A stretch of 64,000 nt of DNA from Planctomycetota bacterium (GTDB lineage: Bacteria; Planctomycetota; Planctomycetia; Planctomycetales; Planctomycetaceae): the NCBI GenBank assembly GCA_018242525.1, contig JAFEBS010000017.1, positions 161,106 to 225,105 of the forward strand, read 5' to 3'. The notes beneath the pieces are model-generated. The model did no database searches and had not been told where the DNA came from. It was given only the letters and a program-made list of their open reading frames with translations. The translations under genes and the position numbers were made by a program. Of this stretch, positions 40,488 to 49,675 are shown in pieces; the stretch's first letter is position 1, and the number at the start of each line of letters is the position of its first letter.

Positions 40488-41183
40488 GTGATTCGAGGAC
40501 TTTACAGTGCCGCAGGCGGAATGCAGGCGACGTCCCAGCAACAGGACGCCACCGCGCACAACCTGGCCCATGCGGTCAAGCCCGGTTACCTGCGAGAAAT
40601 GATTCGATTTGATGCTCCCGATCCGAATCAGATCCATGGGCCCACAACCTCGCTGCATACGGATTTCACCCCGGGGACGTTACAGCACACTGGTAACAAG
40701 CTGGATCTGGCAATTGACGGACCGGGGTTCTTCGCGATCCAGGGACCCAACGGACCGGTGTACACCCGAAACGGTGTTTTCCAGCTCAACGAATCAGGGC
40801 GACTGGTCACGATGGAAGGTCTCCCTGCGATGGGATCCGAAGGCCCCATCGACTTGCCAATCGGAACGATGGACATTGAAGTCACCCCCAACGGTGCCGT
40901 CGTCGCAGACGGAATCGATATCGAGCAACTGAAAGTCGTGACGTTCGAACAACCAGAAACCTTGCAGCGCGTCGGAACCTCGTACTTTCAGGCTCCAGCG
41001 GGCGCACCAACCTTGCCGGTGGTACCCAGCGTTTTTCAGGGATGTCGCGAACTCAGCAATTCGACGGTCGTTCAGGAAATGGTCCAGATGATCGCCGGCG
41101 TCCGGCATTTCGAGGCAGCACAACGTGCCTTGCGATCCATCAGTGATGCCGTGGCCTTCAATACCCGACCGCTCAACAGGTAA
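40488..41183 (+). CDS. flgF: Flagellar basal-body rod protein FlgF
   Basis: 231 residues from a GTG at 40488 with GAGG upstream. The start VIRGLYSAAGGMQATSQQQD and HNLAHAVKPGYLRE form the rod-protein N-terminal helix; the usual NNLAN is HNLAH here. The middle has LDLAIDGPGFFAIQGPNGPV, and the C-terminus has EMVQMIAGVRHFEAAQRALR. Order before flgG and length (231, E. coli 251) support FlgF, a proximal-rod component. It begins the nine-gene flagellar operon. Confidence 0.88.
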   Translation: MIRGLYSAAGGMQATSQQQDATAHNLAHAVKPGYLREMIRFDAPDPNQIHGPTTSLHTDFTPGTLQHTGNKLDLAIDGPGFFAIQGPNGPVYTRNGVFQLNESGRLVTMEGLPAMGSEGPIDLPIGTMDIEVTPNGAVVADGIDIEQLKVVTFEQPETLQRVGTSYFQAPAGAPTLPVVPSVFQGCRELSNSTVVQEMVQMIAGVRHFEAAQRALRSISDAVAFNTRPLNR

Positions 41184-41190
41184 TCCGATC

Positions 41191-41982
41191 ATGATGAAGT
41201 CCTTGTTTACTGCAGCGACGGGAATGCTGGCGAACCAGACAGTGGTCGATACGACCGCCAACAACCTGGCCAACGTCGACACCACCGGCTTCAAGCGCAG
41301 TGAAGTACAGTTTCAAGACCTGCTGTACCAGACCGTGCGTGCACCGGGAACCCAGGGTGCCACGGGCTATCAGATTCCGACTGGCATTCAGATTGGCAGC
41401 GGTGTTCGGACGGCCGCCATTACCAAGGTGTTTACACCCGGTGTCGTCGAAAACACGGGAAACAATTATGACGTCTCGATCCAGGGACAGGGTTTCTTTC
41501 AGGTCCTGCTGCCCAGCGGCAATTTCGGGTACACGCGAGATGGCACGTTTCGACCGAATTCGACCGGACAACTTGTGACCGCCGATGGCTTCCTGCTGCA
41601 ACCCCCCATCTCCGTTCCGATCGACACGATGGAAGTCACGATCGGTACCGATGGGACGGTCTCGGTGATCACGGGGAGCAATCCAACACAGGCGGTCAAT
41701 GTCGGCAACATTGCCCTGACCCGGTTTCCCAACCCCAGCGGCCTGTCATCCGAGGGCCGCAACTTGTACGGCCAAACGACTGGATCCGGGTCACCGCTGC
41801 AGGGAATTCCAGGCTCCAACGGCTTCGGGACGCTGCAGCAGGGATTTCTGGAACTGTCCAACGTGCAGGTGGTGACTGAAATGATTGGCCTGATCACGGC
41901 ACAGCGGGCGTTTGAAGCCAGTCAGCGTGCGGTCCTGACCAGCGATGAAATGCTCCGTACCAGTAATGACATGGTGAGGTAG
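41191..41982 (+). CDS. flgG: Flagellar distal rod protein FlgG
   Basis: 263 residues, like E. coli FlgG (260). The ATG at 41191 lies 7 bases after the flgF stop; a following ATG could also be used. The N-terminal helix MMKSLFTAATGMLANQTVVD and NNLANVDTTGFKRSEVQFQD, the middle NYDVSIQGQGFFQVLLPSG, and the C-terminus TEMIGLITAQRAFEASQRAV are diagnostic. FlgG polymerises into the distal rod through the P and L rings. The adjoining flgA, flgH and flgI genes build those rings. Confidence 0.95.
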   Translation: MMKSLFTAATGMLANQTVVDTTANNLANVDTTGFKRSEVQFQDLLYQTVRAPGTQGATGYQIPTGIQIGSGVRTAAITKVFTPGVVENTGNNYDVSIQGQGFFQVLLPSGNFGYTRDGTFRPNSTGQLVTADGFLLQPPISVPIDTMEVTIGTDGTVSVITGSNPTQAVNVGNIALTRFPNPSGLSSEGRNLYGQTTGSGSPLQGIPGSNGFGTLQQGFLELSNVQVVTEMIGLITAQRAFEASQRAVLTSDEMLRTSNDMVR

Positions 41983-41989
41983 TCACGCA

Positions 41990-43165
41990 ATGAAGCGACA
42001 ACGAATTCACGGCATCCACTGCCTGATTCCGACGATGCTCTTGTTCGTCGCTGCCCAGCGCAGCGGATCGGCCGGTCCGCCATCGACGGCTGCAGACCGG
42101 GTCGTCATTTCGTTGCATCCATCCAGTTCTGCAAATCAGCCGGAAGTCTCCATCGGCGAAATCGCCCGAGTCGACACCGCTAATGCGTCTCTCAAGCAGA
42201 TAATCGAATCGCTGGACATCGCCGCGGCACCAGCGGACGGAGAATCAACGGCGATTACTCCCAGGCGGATCGAATTCCGGCTGCGATTGGCAGGTCTCGA
42301 TGCACACCATGTTTCCATTCGTGGGCAACAGGCGATCGTGAAGGGCCACCGAAATCTGACGTTGCAAACGTCTGCACAAGAGTTCGAGATGCCGACCGTA
42401 CGTTCGACGTCTCACGGACAGTTTGTTCCTTCCTTTCATCGACCGCCCGTCGCGCAGGATTCGGTCGTTGAAGAGTCCCCGGAAGTCCTGGACACCGTTG
42501 AGGGCACGGTCGTGGAAGCTGCCCGCCGGGCGGTGCTTGCTCAACTCCCCTGGCCGGAAGATGAACTCACATTTCAATTGGCACAGCCCATCAGCCGCGA
42601 AGCAAAACTGATCGCGCTCGCGTCAATCACGGGCTGCTCGGCCTGCCTGCGAGCCTCAGGCCCCCCCGTGGGACGTGTCAATGTGGATGTCACTGTGAAA
42701 TCCCATGGGCAATCGCCGCTGGTTGTCCCGGTCGTTCTGGAGGTCCGCCATTACGAAAACGTAGTTTCCACCTTCCGACCAATTCCCCGGGGGAAGTCGA
42801 TTCAACGAGAAGACCTGTATGTGCATCGCTGGGACGTCACTGGCTCGACGGATTACTGCACAAAGCCCGAGCAACTCATCGGACGAGTGGTGAATCGCGC
42901 GTTGCCGGCGGCACAAATCATCCGTGACCTGGATCTGGACCGAACGGGCGATGGCCAGTCCCAGGGACTCGGTGGGCCAGTTGTCATCAAGCCACATGAC
43001 CAAGTCAACATGGTTGTTCGGAATGGTGGACTGAGTTTCACCATTAAGGGCGAAGCAATGCAACAGGGTCGAGTGGGTGAAACGATCAACGTACAGAATC
43101 TGCAATCCCGAAAAATCGTCAGCGGCAAGGTTGTCACTGCCGACGAAGTGGAAATCTCGCTGTAG
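41990..43165 (+). CDS. flgA: Flagellar P-ring assembly chaperone FlgA
   Basis: 391 residues, longer than E. coli FlgA (219) because of an N-terminal extension. A signal peptide is present (GIHCLIPTMLLFVAA). The C-terminal SAF-type domain (about residues 255-391) shows RPIPRGKSIQREDLYVHRW and DQVNMVVRNGGLSFTIKGEA. FlgA assists FlgI polymerisation in the periplasm. The gene starts 7 bases after flgG. Confidence 0.88.
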   Translation: MKRQRIHGIHCLIPTMLLFVAAQRSGSAGPPSTAADRVVISLHPSSSANQPEVSIGEIARVDTANASLKQIIESLDIAAAPADGESTAITPRRIEFRLRLAGLDAHHVSIRGQQAIVKGHRNLTLQTSAQEFEMPTVRSTSHGQFVPSFHRPPVAQDSVVEESPEVLDTVEGTVVEAARRAVLAQLPWPEDELTFQLAQPISREAKLIALASITGCSACLRASGPPVGRVNVDVTVKSHGQSPLVVPVVLEVRHYENVVSTFRPIPRGKSIQREDLYVHRWDVTGSTDYCTKPEQLIGRVVNRALPAAQIIRDLDLDRTGDGQSQGLGGPVVIKPHDQVNMVVRNGGLSFTIKGEAMQQGRVGETINVQNLQSRKIVSGKVVTADEVEISL

Positions 43166-43183
43166 GAAGCACAGGAATCAGAG

Positions 43184-43825
43184 ATGCAAACAAACCGACG
43201 CCAGTGGATCATGCTTTGCCTGACTCCCGTGGCTGCCGCGCCGCTGCTTTCGTCCAGCGATTTGCTGGCGGATTCCATCTGGGAACGGCGAGACCAACGC
43301 AGCGCGTATCTGTACATGGACAATCGCGCCCGTCGGGTCGGGGACCTGCTGACCGTGTCCGTCAACGAAAACACGGGGGCAACCAACAAGGAAGAGCGGA
43401 CCATGAAAAAGGACACCGCGATGTCTGCGAAGCTGAATCTTGCGGCCAGCGGTAATGCGGGCGGAGCGGGACGGGCGGCCTCAGGGCAGATGAATGGTTC
43501 AAATTCCTCGGACCGGTCATTTCAAGGATCTGCAGATTTCGCCAGCGAACGTCAATTGCTCGACCAGATGACTGTGACTGTCGTCGACATCCTGCCCAAT
43601 GGAAATCTGGTGATCGAAGGTTATCGACGACGTCTGGTCCAGAACGAAATGCGACTGCTCCGTGTCTCGGGAGTCATCCGCCCCAACGACATTGAGATTC
43701 CCAACCTGATCGAATCCCGTTTCATCGCCAATTTCAATGTCTCGTATGAAGGGACGGGCGTGGAATCAAGATTCACGAACCAGGGTTGGCTGGGGCGTAT
43801 GACCAATAAAGTGTGGCCGTTCTAG
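43184..43825 (+). CDS. flgH: Flagellar L-ring protein FlgH
   Basis: 213 residues. FlgH is normally an outer-membrane lipoprotein that forms the L-ring. The conserved core is present: RRVGDLLTVSVNENTGATNK, a low-complexity Ala/Gly/Ser stretch (about 85-115), LDQMTVTVVDILPNGNLVIE and VIRPNDIEIPNLIESRFIAN. The signal peptide (IMLCLTPVAAAPLLSSSDLL) has no lipobox cysteine at the cleavage site, so it may be a soluble or differently anchored variant. It follows flgA by 18 bases. Confidence 0.93.
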   Translation: MQTNRRQWIMLCLTPVAAAPLLSSSDLLADSIWERRDQRSAYLYMDNRARRVGDLLTVSVNENTGATNKEERTMKKDTAMSAKLNLAASGNAGGAGRAASGQMNGSNSSDRSFQGSADFASERQLLDQMTVTVVDILPNGNLVIEGYRRRLVQNEMRLLRVSGVIRPNDIEIPNLIESRFIANFNVSYEGTGVESRFTNQGWLGRMTNKVWPF

Positions 43826-43858
43826 TAGTTTGACAGGCCACGAGTCAGGAGTACAGAC

Positions 43859-45052
43859 ATGTTGCAAGGTATTCGTTGGATCATTCCAATCACGGTCCTG
43901 GGATTGGGAATGGCCACCGCGCCAGCCTGTCGCGCTGAAGTCCGCATCAAGGACATCACGATGGTCGAAGGCGCACGCAGCAACCAGTTGTATGGAGTGG
44001 GCCTGGTCTTCGGCCTGAATGGGACCGGTGCCAAGTCGCTGGCCACTCAGCAGATGGCCATTGATCTGCTGCGCAAGCTGGAGATCACGACAAAGCTGCA
44101 GCGACAGACTCAGCTGGACAACGTGTTCAAATCGACGAGCATTTCACAGGTGATGGTCACAACCGAGATTGCCCCGTTTTCACGCAAGGGAAGTCGCCTG
44201 GATGTCGTGGTTTCGATGGTCGATGACGGAACCAGCCTGGAAGGGGGAACACTGTTAATGACGCCGCTACGCGGTGCCGACGGAACTGTGTACGCCGTCG
44301 CCCAGGGAAATATCTCCATCGGTGGTTTTAACGTTCGTACGAACGCCGCGGGCGGACAGATGAATCACCCGACGAACGCTCGAATCCCCGCCGGTGCAAT
44401 TGTGGAGCAGGAGGCGCTGGGTGAGATCAATCAGGGCGGTGTCATTCGATTGCTGTTGCGGGAAGCGGACGAATCGACGGCAGCAGTGATCCTGAAGGCT
44501 GTGAACGCGCGTTTTCCAGACTCGGCGATCACAGTGGATCCGGGGACGATTCAGATTCGAATTCCGACCAAATACCATCGCTCGATCTCGGATTTCTCCA
44601 GCGAAATCGGCCAGATCAAGGTCATGCCAGATGCTCCGGCCCGAGTCGTCATCAACGAACGGACGGGTACGGTTATTGTCGGGCACAATGTTCGGATCTC
44701 GTCCGTGGCGATTGCCCACGGCAGCCTGGTCATCAAGCCCAACGTCGCCCCGGCCCCGGCTCCCGGCGGCTTGACTCCGCTGACAGGTGATCCGACGCTG
44801 TCCGATGCTGTGCCGCCCGCTCCCGGAAATCCAGACCGGATCGATGAAATCCTGGAAGCGCTGCGGCCTCGCCCTGTACAGATCCCGGGGGCGCAGGGAC
44901 CGGCGGCACTTCTGGAGGTTGAACAGACATTTACAGTGGCGGAATTGGCGCGAGTGCTGAATGCGCTGGGCGTCTCCCCGCGCGATCTGATTGCGATCTT
45001 TCAGGCGTTGAAGGAATCCGGGGCGATGCATGCCGAATTGCGATCCATTTAA
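43859..45052 (+). CDS. flgI: Flagellar P-ring protein FlgI
   Basis: 397 residues (E. coli 365) from an ATG at 43859 with AGGAG 7 bases upstream. A signal peptide (ITVLGLGMATAPACRA) precedes the conserved start VRIKDITMVEGARSNQLYGV. Other diagnostic blocks are GLVFGLNGTGAKSLATQQM, RLDVVVSMVDDGTSLEGGTL and AARVVINERTGTVIVG-type sequence. A Pro-rich insertion near residues 300-345 accounts for the extra length. FlgI forms the periplasmic P-ring around the rod. Confidence 0.95.
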   Translation: MLQGIRWIIPITVLGLGMATAPACRAEVRIKDITMVEGARSNQLYGVGLVFGLNGTGAKSLATQQMAIDLLRKLEITTKLQRQTQLDNVFKSTSISQVMVTTEIAPFSRKGSRLDVVVSMVDDGTSLEGGTLLMTPLRGADGTVYAVAQGNISIGGFNVRTNAAGGQMNHPTNARIPAGAIVEQEALGEINQGGVIRLLLREADESTAAVILKAVNARFPDSAITVDPGTIQIRIPTKYHRSISDFSSEIGQIKVMPDAPARVVINERTGTVIVGHNVRISSVAIAHGSLVIKPNVAPAPAPGGLTPLTGDPTLSDAVPPAPGNPDRIDEILEALRPRPVQIPGAQGPAALLEVEQTFTVAELARVLNALGVSPRDLIAIFQALKESGAMHAELRSI

Positions 45053-45075
45053 CCTCTATCGAGTGGGTATCTGCC

Positions 45076-45516
45076 ATGTCTACAATCGGTTCATCCATGG
45101 TTTCCAGTTCGTTGCCCCTGCCTCAATCGGCGGGGAGCTCGCATTCCTCGTCCCGACCCGTGGGGGGGGACGCGGCAGCCAACGTCGCTCAGGATTTTGA
45201 AAGCGTGTTTGCCTCGATGTTACTTAAGGAAATGCGGCAGTCACTGGAACCCGGCACACTGTTTGGCGAGGACTCAGGAGACGTCTATGGTGGGTTGTTC
45301 GACAGGTATTTCGGCGAGCAGATGACCAAGGGAAGTGGCCTGGGAATGGCGGAAATGGTTCAGTCGTCGATCGAACGCCTGGAAAAGGCGGGAAGTCACA
45401 GGGCAGACAGCCCGGGAGCGGCGGCGAGTCTGCCCCCCGCTTCGGTCCCGGACAAACGGGTTGGCCCGCTGTCCGGCATCAACAACATGTATGGTCCGCA
45501 GCCAAAAAGGATCTGA
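45076..45516 (+). CDS. flgJ: Flagellar rod-binding protein FlgJ (N-terminal domain only)
   Basis: 146 residues. The only domain is the FlgJ rod-binding region: AQDFESVFASMLLKEMRQSL, VYGGLFDRYFGEQMTKGSGL and GMAEMVQ, at residues about 35-110. The muramidase domain of enterobacterial FlgJ (313 residues) is absent, as in many non-gamma bacteria, so another enzyme must open the peptidoglycan for the rod. It follows flgI by 23 bases and precedes flgN. Confidence 0.88.
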   Translation: MSTIGSSMVSSSLPLPQSAGSSHSSSRPVGGDAAANVAQDFESVFASMLLKEMRQSLEPGTLFGEDSGDVYGGLFDRYFGEQMTKGSGLGMAEMVQSSIERLEKAGSHRADSPGAAASLPPASVPDKRVGPLSGINNMYGPQPKRI

Positions 45517-45551
45517 AGCACAGAGTCGTTCACGACAACAAGGTCAGCAAC

Positions 45552-46079
45552 ATGGTCGCAAACGGGACAACCCCGACAATTACAGAGGCCCTGGCAGAAC
45601 GCGTCAAACGCCATCTGACGGAAGAGGAACGGACACTTATCGCCGTGCTGGAATCCGTGCGCGACTTGCATCAGTCGCTCCGACAGTTGGATGGGGAAGC
45701 GTTGACACTGGCCCTGCAAAATGAAACTGCCGCGCTGCGAGAGGCAGAGGGGTTGCAACGCCAGAGATTGGCGTTTCGTACCGAGACAGCCGGCGCATTC
45801 GGTCTGTCTCCCCACGAAGTCACCCTGAGTGCGCTGGCGACGAAAACTTCCGGAGCCCTGCAGGCATCGGTGGTCGAGACTCGCCAGAAACTTGCCGACA
45901 TGTCGGAAGAAATGGACCGATTGAATCGTCAAAACGCAGCCATGATCCAGCAGTCTCTGCTGCTGATGCGGGGAATTGTCGGGCACCTGACCGGCACGAC
46001 ATTCTCGGGCGAATCCTACAACGCTGGCGGGGCTCGCGAAGAGGCTCATGTGGGCCCGCTGGTTCAGTGGGGGGGATGA
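45552..46079 (+). CDS. flgN: FlgN-type flagellar chaperone
   Basis: 175 residues, almost wholly helical, with heptad-like patterns (EERTLIAVLESVRDLHQSLR and ASVVETRQKLADMSEEMDRL). FlgN chaperones keep the hook-associated proteins FlgK and FlgL unfolded before export. The position directly before flgK and flgL, rather than strong sequence motifs, supports the assignment. Confidence 0.75.
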   Translation: MVANGTTPTITEALAERVKRHLTEEERTLIAVLESVRDLHQSLRQLDGEALTLALQNETAALREAEGLQRQRLAFRTETAGAFGLSPHEVTLSALATKTSGALQASVVETRQKLADMSEEMDRLNRQNAAMIQQSLLLMRGIVGHLTGTTFSGESYNAGGAREEAHVGPLVQWGG

Positions 46080-46141
46080 CTTGTCGCGGGAATCACACGT
46101 TACGGGCTGCGATCACTTTTATCAGACTCTGGGCAAGAATC

Positions 46142-48115
46142 ATGGAATTCTCCATTGGTGTTTCGGCTCTCCAGGCCGCCCAACAGGCGATGGCGATCAC
46201 CGGTAACAACGTTGCCAATGCCAACACGCCGGGGTACCACCGTCAGGTGGTCAAGTTGGCGGCGGCGTCACCGATGCTGCTTGGAGGTCAATCCTATGGA
46301 CGTGGTGTCGAAGTCGTGGATGTGCAGCGCGCGATCAGCCAGCAACTGGAAGCCGCGATTACGACGCAGGGAACTCAGAACGGGTATGTCGATTCCCTGT
46401 CGACGTCAATGACACAACTGCAGTCCTTCATTGCCACGGACTCGTCGTCGATCGCCAATCAGCTGGGTGCCGTCTTCAACGGTCTGCAACAAGCGTCGTC
46501 GCAGTTGGGAAACAGTGCGGCGCGGGTGGACGTCGTCACCACCGCCCAGACACTCGCCAGCCAGTTCAATACACTGGCTGGCAACATGGACCAGATGCGC
46601 ACCAGCCTGGATGCCTCGATCGTGGCATCGGTCAATTCGATCAATCCCCTGCTGAAACAGGTCGCCGATCTGAATGCACAAATCGCCAGTTTTGTCGACC
46701 AGGGAGTGAGCCCCAACGACTTGCTGGATAAACGGGATCAACTGGTCAACACGATCGCACAGCAGATTCCGATCGAAGTTGAGCCCGGCGCGGAACAACA
46801 GGTGACCATTCTTCAATCCGGCGCGCCGCTCGTCATCGCCGGTGACGCTCAGCAGATCCAGTACACACTGGACAAAAACGGTGCGATGAACATCAGCGTC
46901 CGCAAGGGATCCACGCCGCTGAATATTGACAGCGGAGCCCTGGGGGGAATGCTTCAGGCTCGAAATCAAGACTTGCCCGACTTCCGTCAACGGCTGGATA
47001 CGCTGGCAAAAGCCATTGCGAAACAGTTCGACTCAATCCAGTCAACGGGGGTCGGGGTGAATGGTGGCTTCACTCAGTTGACCGGCCAGCGCAGTGTGCT
47101 GAGCACCAATTTGCTGCTGAACTCAGCCGGCCTGGCATTTCCGCCACAGGCGGGCGAAATCACGATTGGCCTGACGAACACCGCCACGGGTCAACGCACA
47201 ATGGTGACAGTGCCCATTGATCCGGCCACGCAAACTCTAAAGGATGCCGCCAGTGCCATCGGGGCGGCCGTTCCGTATGTGCAGGCATTCGTCAACGACC
47301 AGACCGGGACGTTGTCCCTGATTGCCGCTCCCGGCTACAAGTTCGATTTTACCGGCGGAGTCGACACCAATCCGACGACATCATTTTCTCCCGGGACCAC
47401 GGTCACGGCGACGACCGGTGGACTGCCAGCCGCAGGTGTCAACGACACCTGCACGTTTACCTTTCTTTCCAGCGGAACCGTGGGGGTCACGCCCGGTTTG
47501 CAGGCCCAGGTGACAGACAAACTTGGAAATGTCCTTGGGACCGTTGATGTCGGACAGGGATATGAAGCCGGACAACCGGTCAAAGGCCCGAACGGTGTGA
47601 CATTAACCCTGAGCGCTGGCAATGTCACAGCAGGCGATTCACTGTCCGCAAATTCGATCGGGAATCCAGACTCGGCGGGTTTGCTCGTCGCCTTGGGACT
47701 GAACACGTTTTTCTCCGGAAACGATGCCGCGTCGCTGCAAGTCAGCGACCAGTTGGCGTCGAATCCAGACTGCCTGGCGACTTCGCAGACAGGTCTTCCC
47801 GGAGACACGTCGAACCTGCAGCGATTCGTCGGACTGCAGGATGTGCAATCCATGGGTGGGGGAACACAGCGTCTTTCCGACTTTTTCAACAAGATGGTCT
47901 CGGACGTTGGTTCTCAGGTTAGCGGTTTGAATCAACAGGCCAGCACGAATCAAGTCCTGACGACACGATTGCAGGATCAGCAGCAGAGTCAGTCGGGCGT
48001 CGACATGAATGAAGAAATGGTTCAGGTGATCAAGTACCAGCAGATGTTTCAGTCGGCTGCAAAGTACATCAGTGCCGTCAATGACATGCTGCAGCAGTTA
48101 TTCCAGTCATTGTGA
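46142..48115 (+). CDS. flgK: Flagellar hook-associated protein 1 FlgK
   Basis: 657 residues from an ATG at 46142, 62 bases after flgN. The N-terminus MEFSIGVSALQAAQQAMAIT plus NNVANANTPGYHRQ is the FlgK signature; the C-terminus ends with VDMNEEMVQVIKYQQMFQSA, the terminal helix that packs in the hook-filament junction. The length exceeds E. coli FlgK (547) because of a variable central part (about 370-560) exposed on the surface. FlgK joins the hook to the FlgL layer. Confidence 0.95.
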   Translation: MEFSIGVSALQAAQQAMAITGNNVANANTPGYHRQVVKLAAASPMLLGGQSYGRGVEVVDVQRAISQQLEAAITTQGTQNGYVDSLSTSMTQLQSFIATDSSSIANQLGAVFNGLQQASSQLGNSAARVDVVTTAQTLASQFNTLAGNMDQMRTSLDASIVASVNSINPLLKQVADLNAQIASFVDQGVSPNDLLDKRDQLVNTIAQQIPIEVEPGAEQQVTILQSGAPLVIAGDAQQIQYTLDKNGAMNISVRKGSTPLNIDSGALGGMLQARNQDLPDFRQRLDTLAKAIAKQFDSIQSTGVGVNGGFTQLTGQRSVLSTNLLLNSAGLAFPPQAGEITIGLTNTATGQRTMVTVPIDPATQTLKDAASAIGAAVPYVQAFVNDQTGTLSLIAAPGYKFDFTGGVDTNPTTSFSPGTTVTATTGGLPAAGVNDTCTFTFLSSGTVGVTPGLQAQVTDKLGNVLGTVDVGQGYEAGQPVKGPNGVTLTLSAGNVTAGDSLSANSIGNPDSAGLLVALGLNTFFSGNDAASLQVSDQLASNPDCLATSQTGLPGDTSNLQRFVGLQDVQSMGGGTQRLSDFFNKMVSDVGSQVSGLNQQASTNQVLTTRLQDQQQSQSGVDMNEEMVQVIKYQQMFQSAAKYISAVNDMLQQLFQSL

Positions 48116-48217
48116 TCCGTTCCAAGTCCCGGGAATGATCCGGGACGATTGCAGACTTTGCAGATATGAGGGCGGTTTGACCGCCGTCGCAGACACCGGG
48201 CCTTATGGCGATCCAAC

Positions 48218-49675
48218 ATGCGCGTGACCACTCAATCTCAATACCAGCAGTCACTGCTGAACATTCAGCAAACGTACGCCAAGGTCTCGACTCTGCAGCA
48301 GCAGATTTCGTCTGGCAAGCGGTTGCAGTTGCCTTCGGACGGCCCGACCGCGATGGCGCAGGTTCTGCAAAACAACCTGCTGGACGCTCGTTTCACGAAC
48401 GACATGGGAATGATCCAGGATGCCAGTGCCAAGCTGCAAACCGGTGTCGACACGCTGACGCAGGTGCAGGATTTGCTGACGAACGTCAAAAACCTGGCGC
48501 TGCAGGCGAACAACGTCACCACATCCAGCACTGCAAACGCCACGCTGGCGAAACAGGTCAACACCGCCCTGGCTCAATTGATGGATCTCGCGAATCAAAC
48601 CCTGCCTGATGGGTCGCGCTTGTATGGTGGAACAGCCAGCAATGCGGCGCCATTCTCGGTCACCAGTACCGACGCGACCGGGCAGCCGACGAGTATTGGT
48701 TACCATGGCAGCCAGCAGAATTCGGTCGTGATCATTTCACAAACGGTGACCGCCACCACGTTGCTGTCCGGTCAGGATGTATTCCAAACCCGCTCACGCG
48801 GGACAACGAGCTATACCGGCACGACTGGTGTCGCTGCGGGTACCGGGACAGACAGCGCAACTGGCGATGGAACTTTGACCGTCAACCATCTGCTTACAAC
48901 GTACTCGGGAGCGTCCGGTGTTGCCGCGGGGACTTCGTCACCGTCGGGGGACACAGTGATCGGTCCGTCCGGCGCCAACAGCCTGGTCATCAATGACACC
49001 AGCGGCACGGGGGCTTCTGGAACAGTCTCGTTAAATGGCGGTCCGGCGATCTCCTTCACGAATCTCGACACCGACTTGAAGGTGACGGGACCAAACGGTG
49101 AAGTCGTTTATCTCAATACGACCGCAATTGCCCCAGGGTTCAGCGGCAACGTACCGATGACTGCCACGGGAACTGTTTCCACGGATGGTAACGCCACCAG
49201 CGTACCGATCGATTTCAGCGGGAATCAGGTCGTCCTGAACGGCACAACCGGAGCGATGACGAATATTGACAGCACCAACATTCGTCAGGCAGGGACCGCA
49301 CAGGTCCACTATCAGGGGACGTCAGATCTGTTTCAAAGTCTGATCGTCCTGCGCGACACGATCGCGAATACGCAGGGACTGTCCGCTGCAGATCGCTCGG
49401 CGGCGCTGAACCAGCAGATCGGGGATCTTGACCGTGCCAGTTCAAGCATTGGAAATGTGATTGGATCGCAGTCCGTTCAAGCACAATCGCTCGCCAGCCT
49501 GAAGGATCATTTGACTTCGCTGCAGTTGAACCTGTCCCAGTCGACGGACAACCTGCAAGCCACGGACACAGCCTCGGCGGTGGTTGATCTGCAAAAGCAG
49601 ATGAATCTGTACCAGGCGAGCCTGCAGATCGCCGCCCAGATCAATTCCCTGACTCTCATTAACTTCTTGAAGTAG
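48218..49675 (+). CDS. flgL: Flagellar hook-associated protein 3 FlgL
   Basis: 485 residues (E. coli 317) from an ATG at 48218. The N-terminus RVTTQSQYQQSLLNIQQTYA and QQQISSGKRLQLPSDGP and the C-terminus SASVVDLQKQMNLYQASLQI-type helix (actual reading TASAVVDLQKQMNLYQASLQ) match the flagellin/FlgL family. A Gly/Ser/Thr-rich insertion at about residues 190-350 is the likely surface-exposed variable domain. FlgL is the adapter to the flagellin filament. It is the last gene of the operon; no csrA or fliW follows. Its end overlaps the convergent PRXL2-type gene by 17 bases. Confidence 0.93.
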   Translation: MRVTTQSQYQQSLLNIQQTYAKVSTLQQQISSGKRLQLPSDGPTAMAQVLQNNLLDARFTNDMGMIQDASAKLQTGVDTLTQVQDLLTNVKNLALQANNVTTSSTANATLAKQVNTALAQLMDLANQTLPDGSRLYGGTASNAAPFSVTSTDATGQPTSIGYHGSQQNSVVIISQTVTATTLLSGQDVFQTRSRGTTSYTGTTGVAAGTGTDSATGDGTLTVNHLLTTYSGASGVAAGTSSPSGDTVIGPSGANSLVINDTSGTGASGTVSLNGGPAISFTNLDTDLKVTGPNGEVVYLNTTAIAPGFSGNVPMTATGTVSTDGNATSVPIDFSGNQVVLNGTTGAMTNIDSTNIRQAGTAQVHYQGTSDLFQSLIVLRDTIANTQGLSAADRSAALNQQIGDLDRASSSIGNVIGSQSVQAQSLASLKDHLTSLQLNLSQSTDNLQATDTASAVVDLQKQMNLYQASLQIAAQINSLTLINFLK

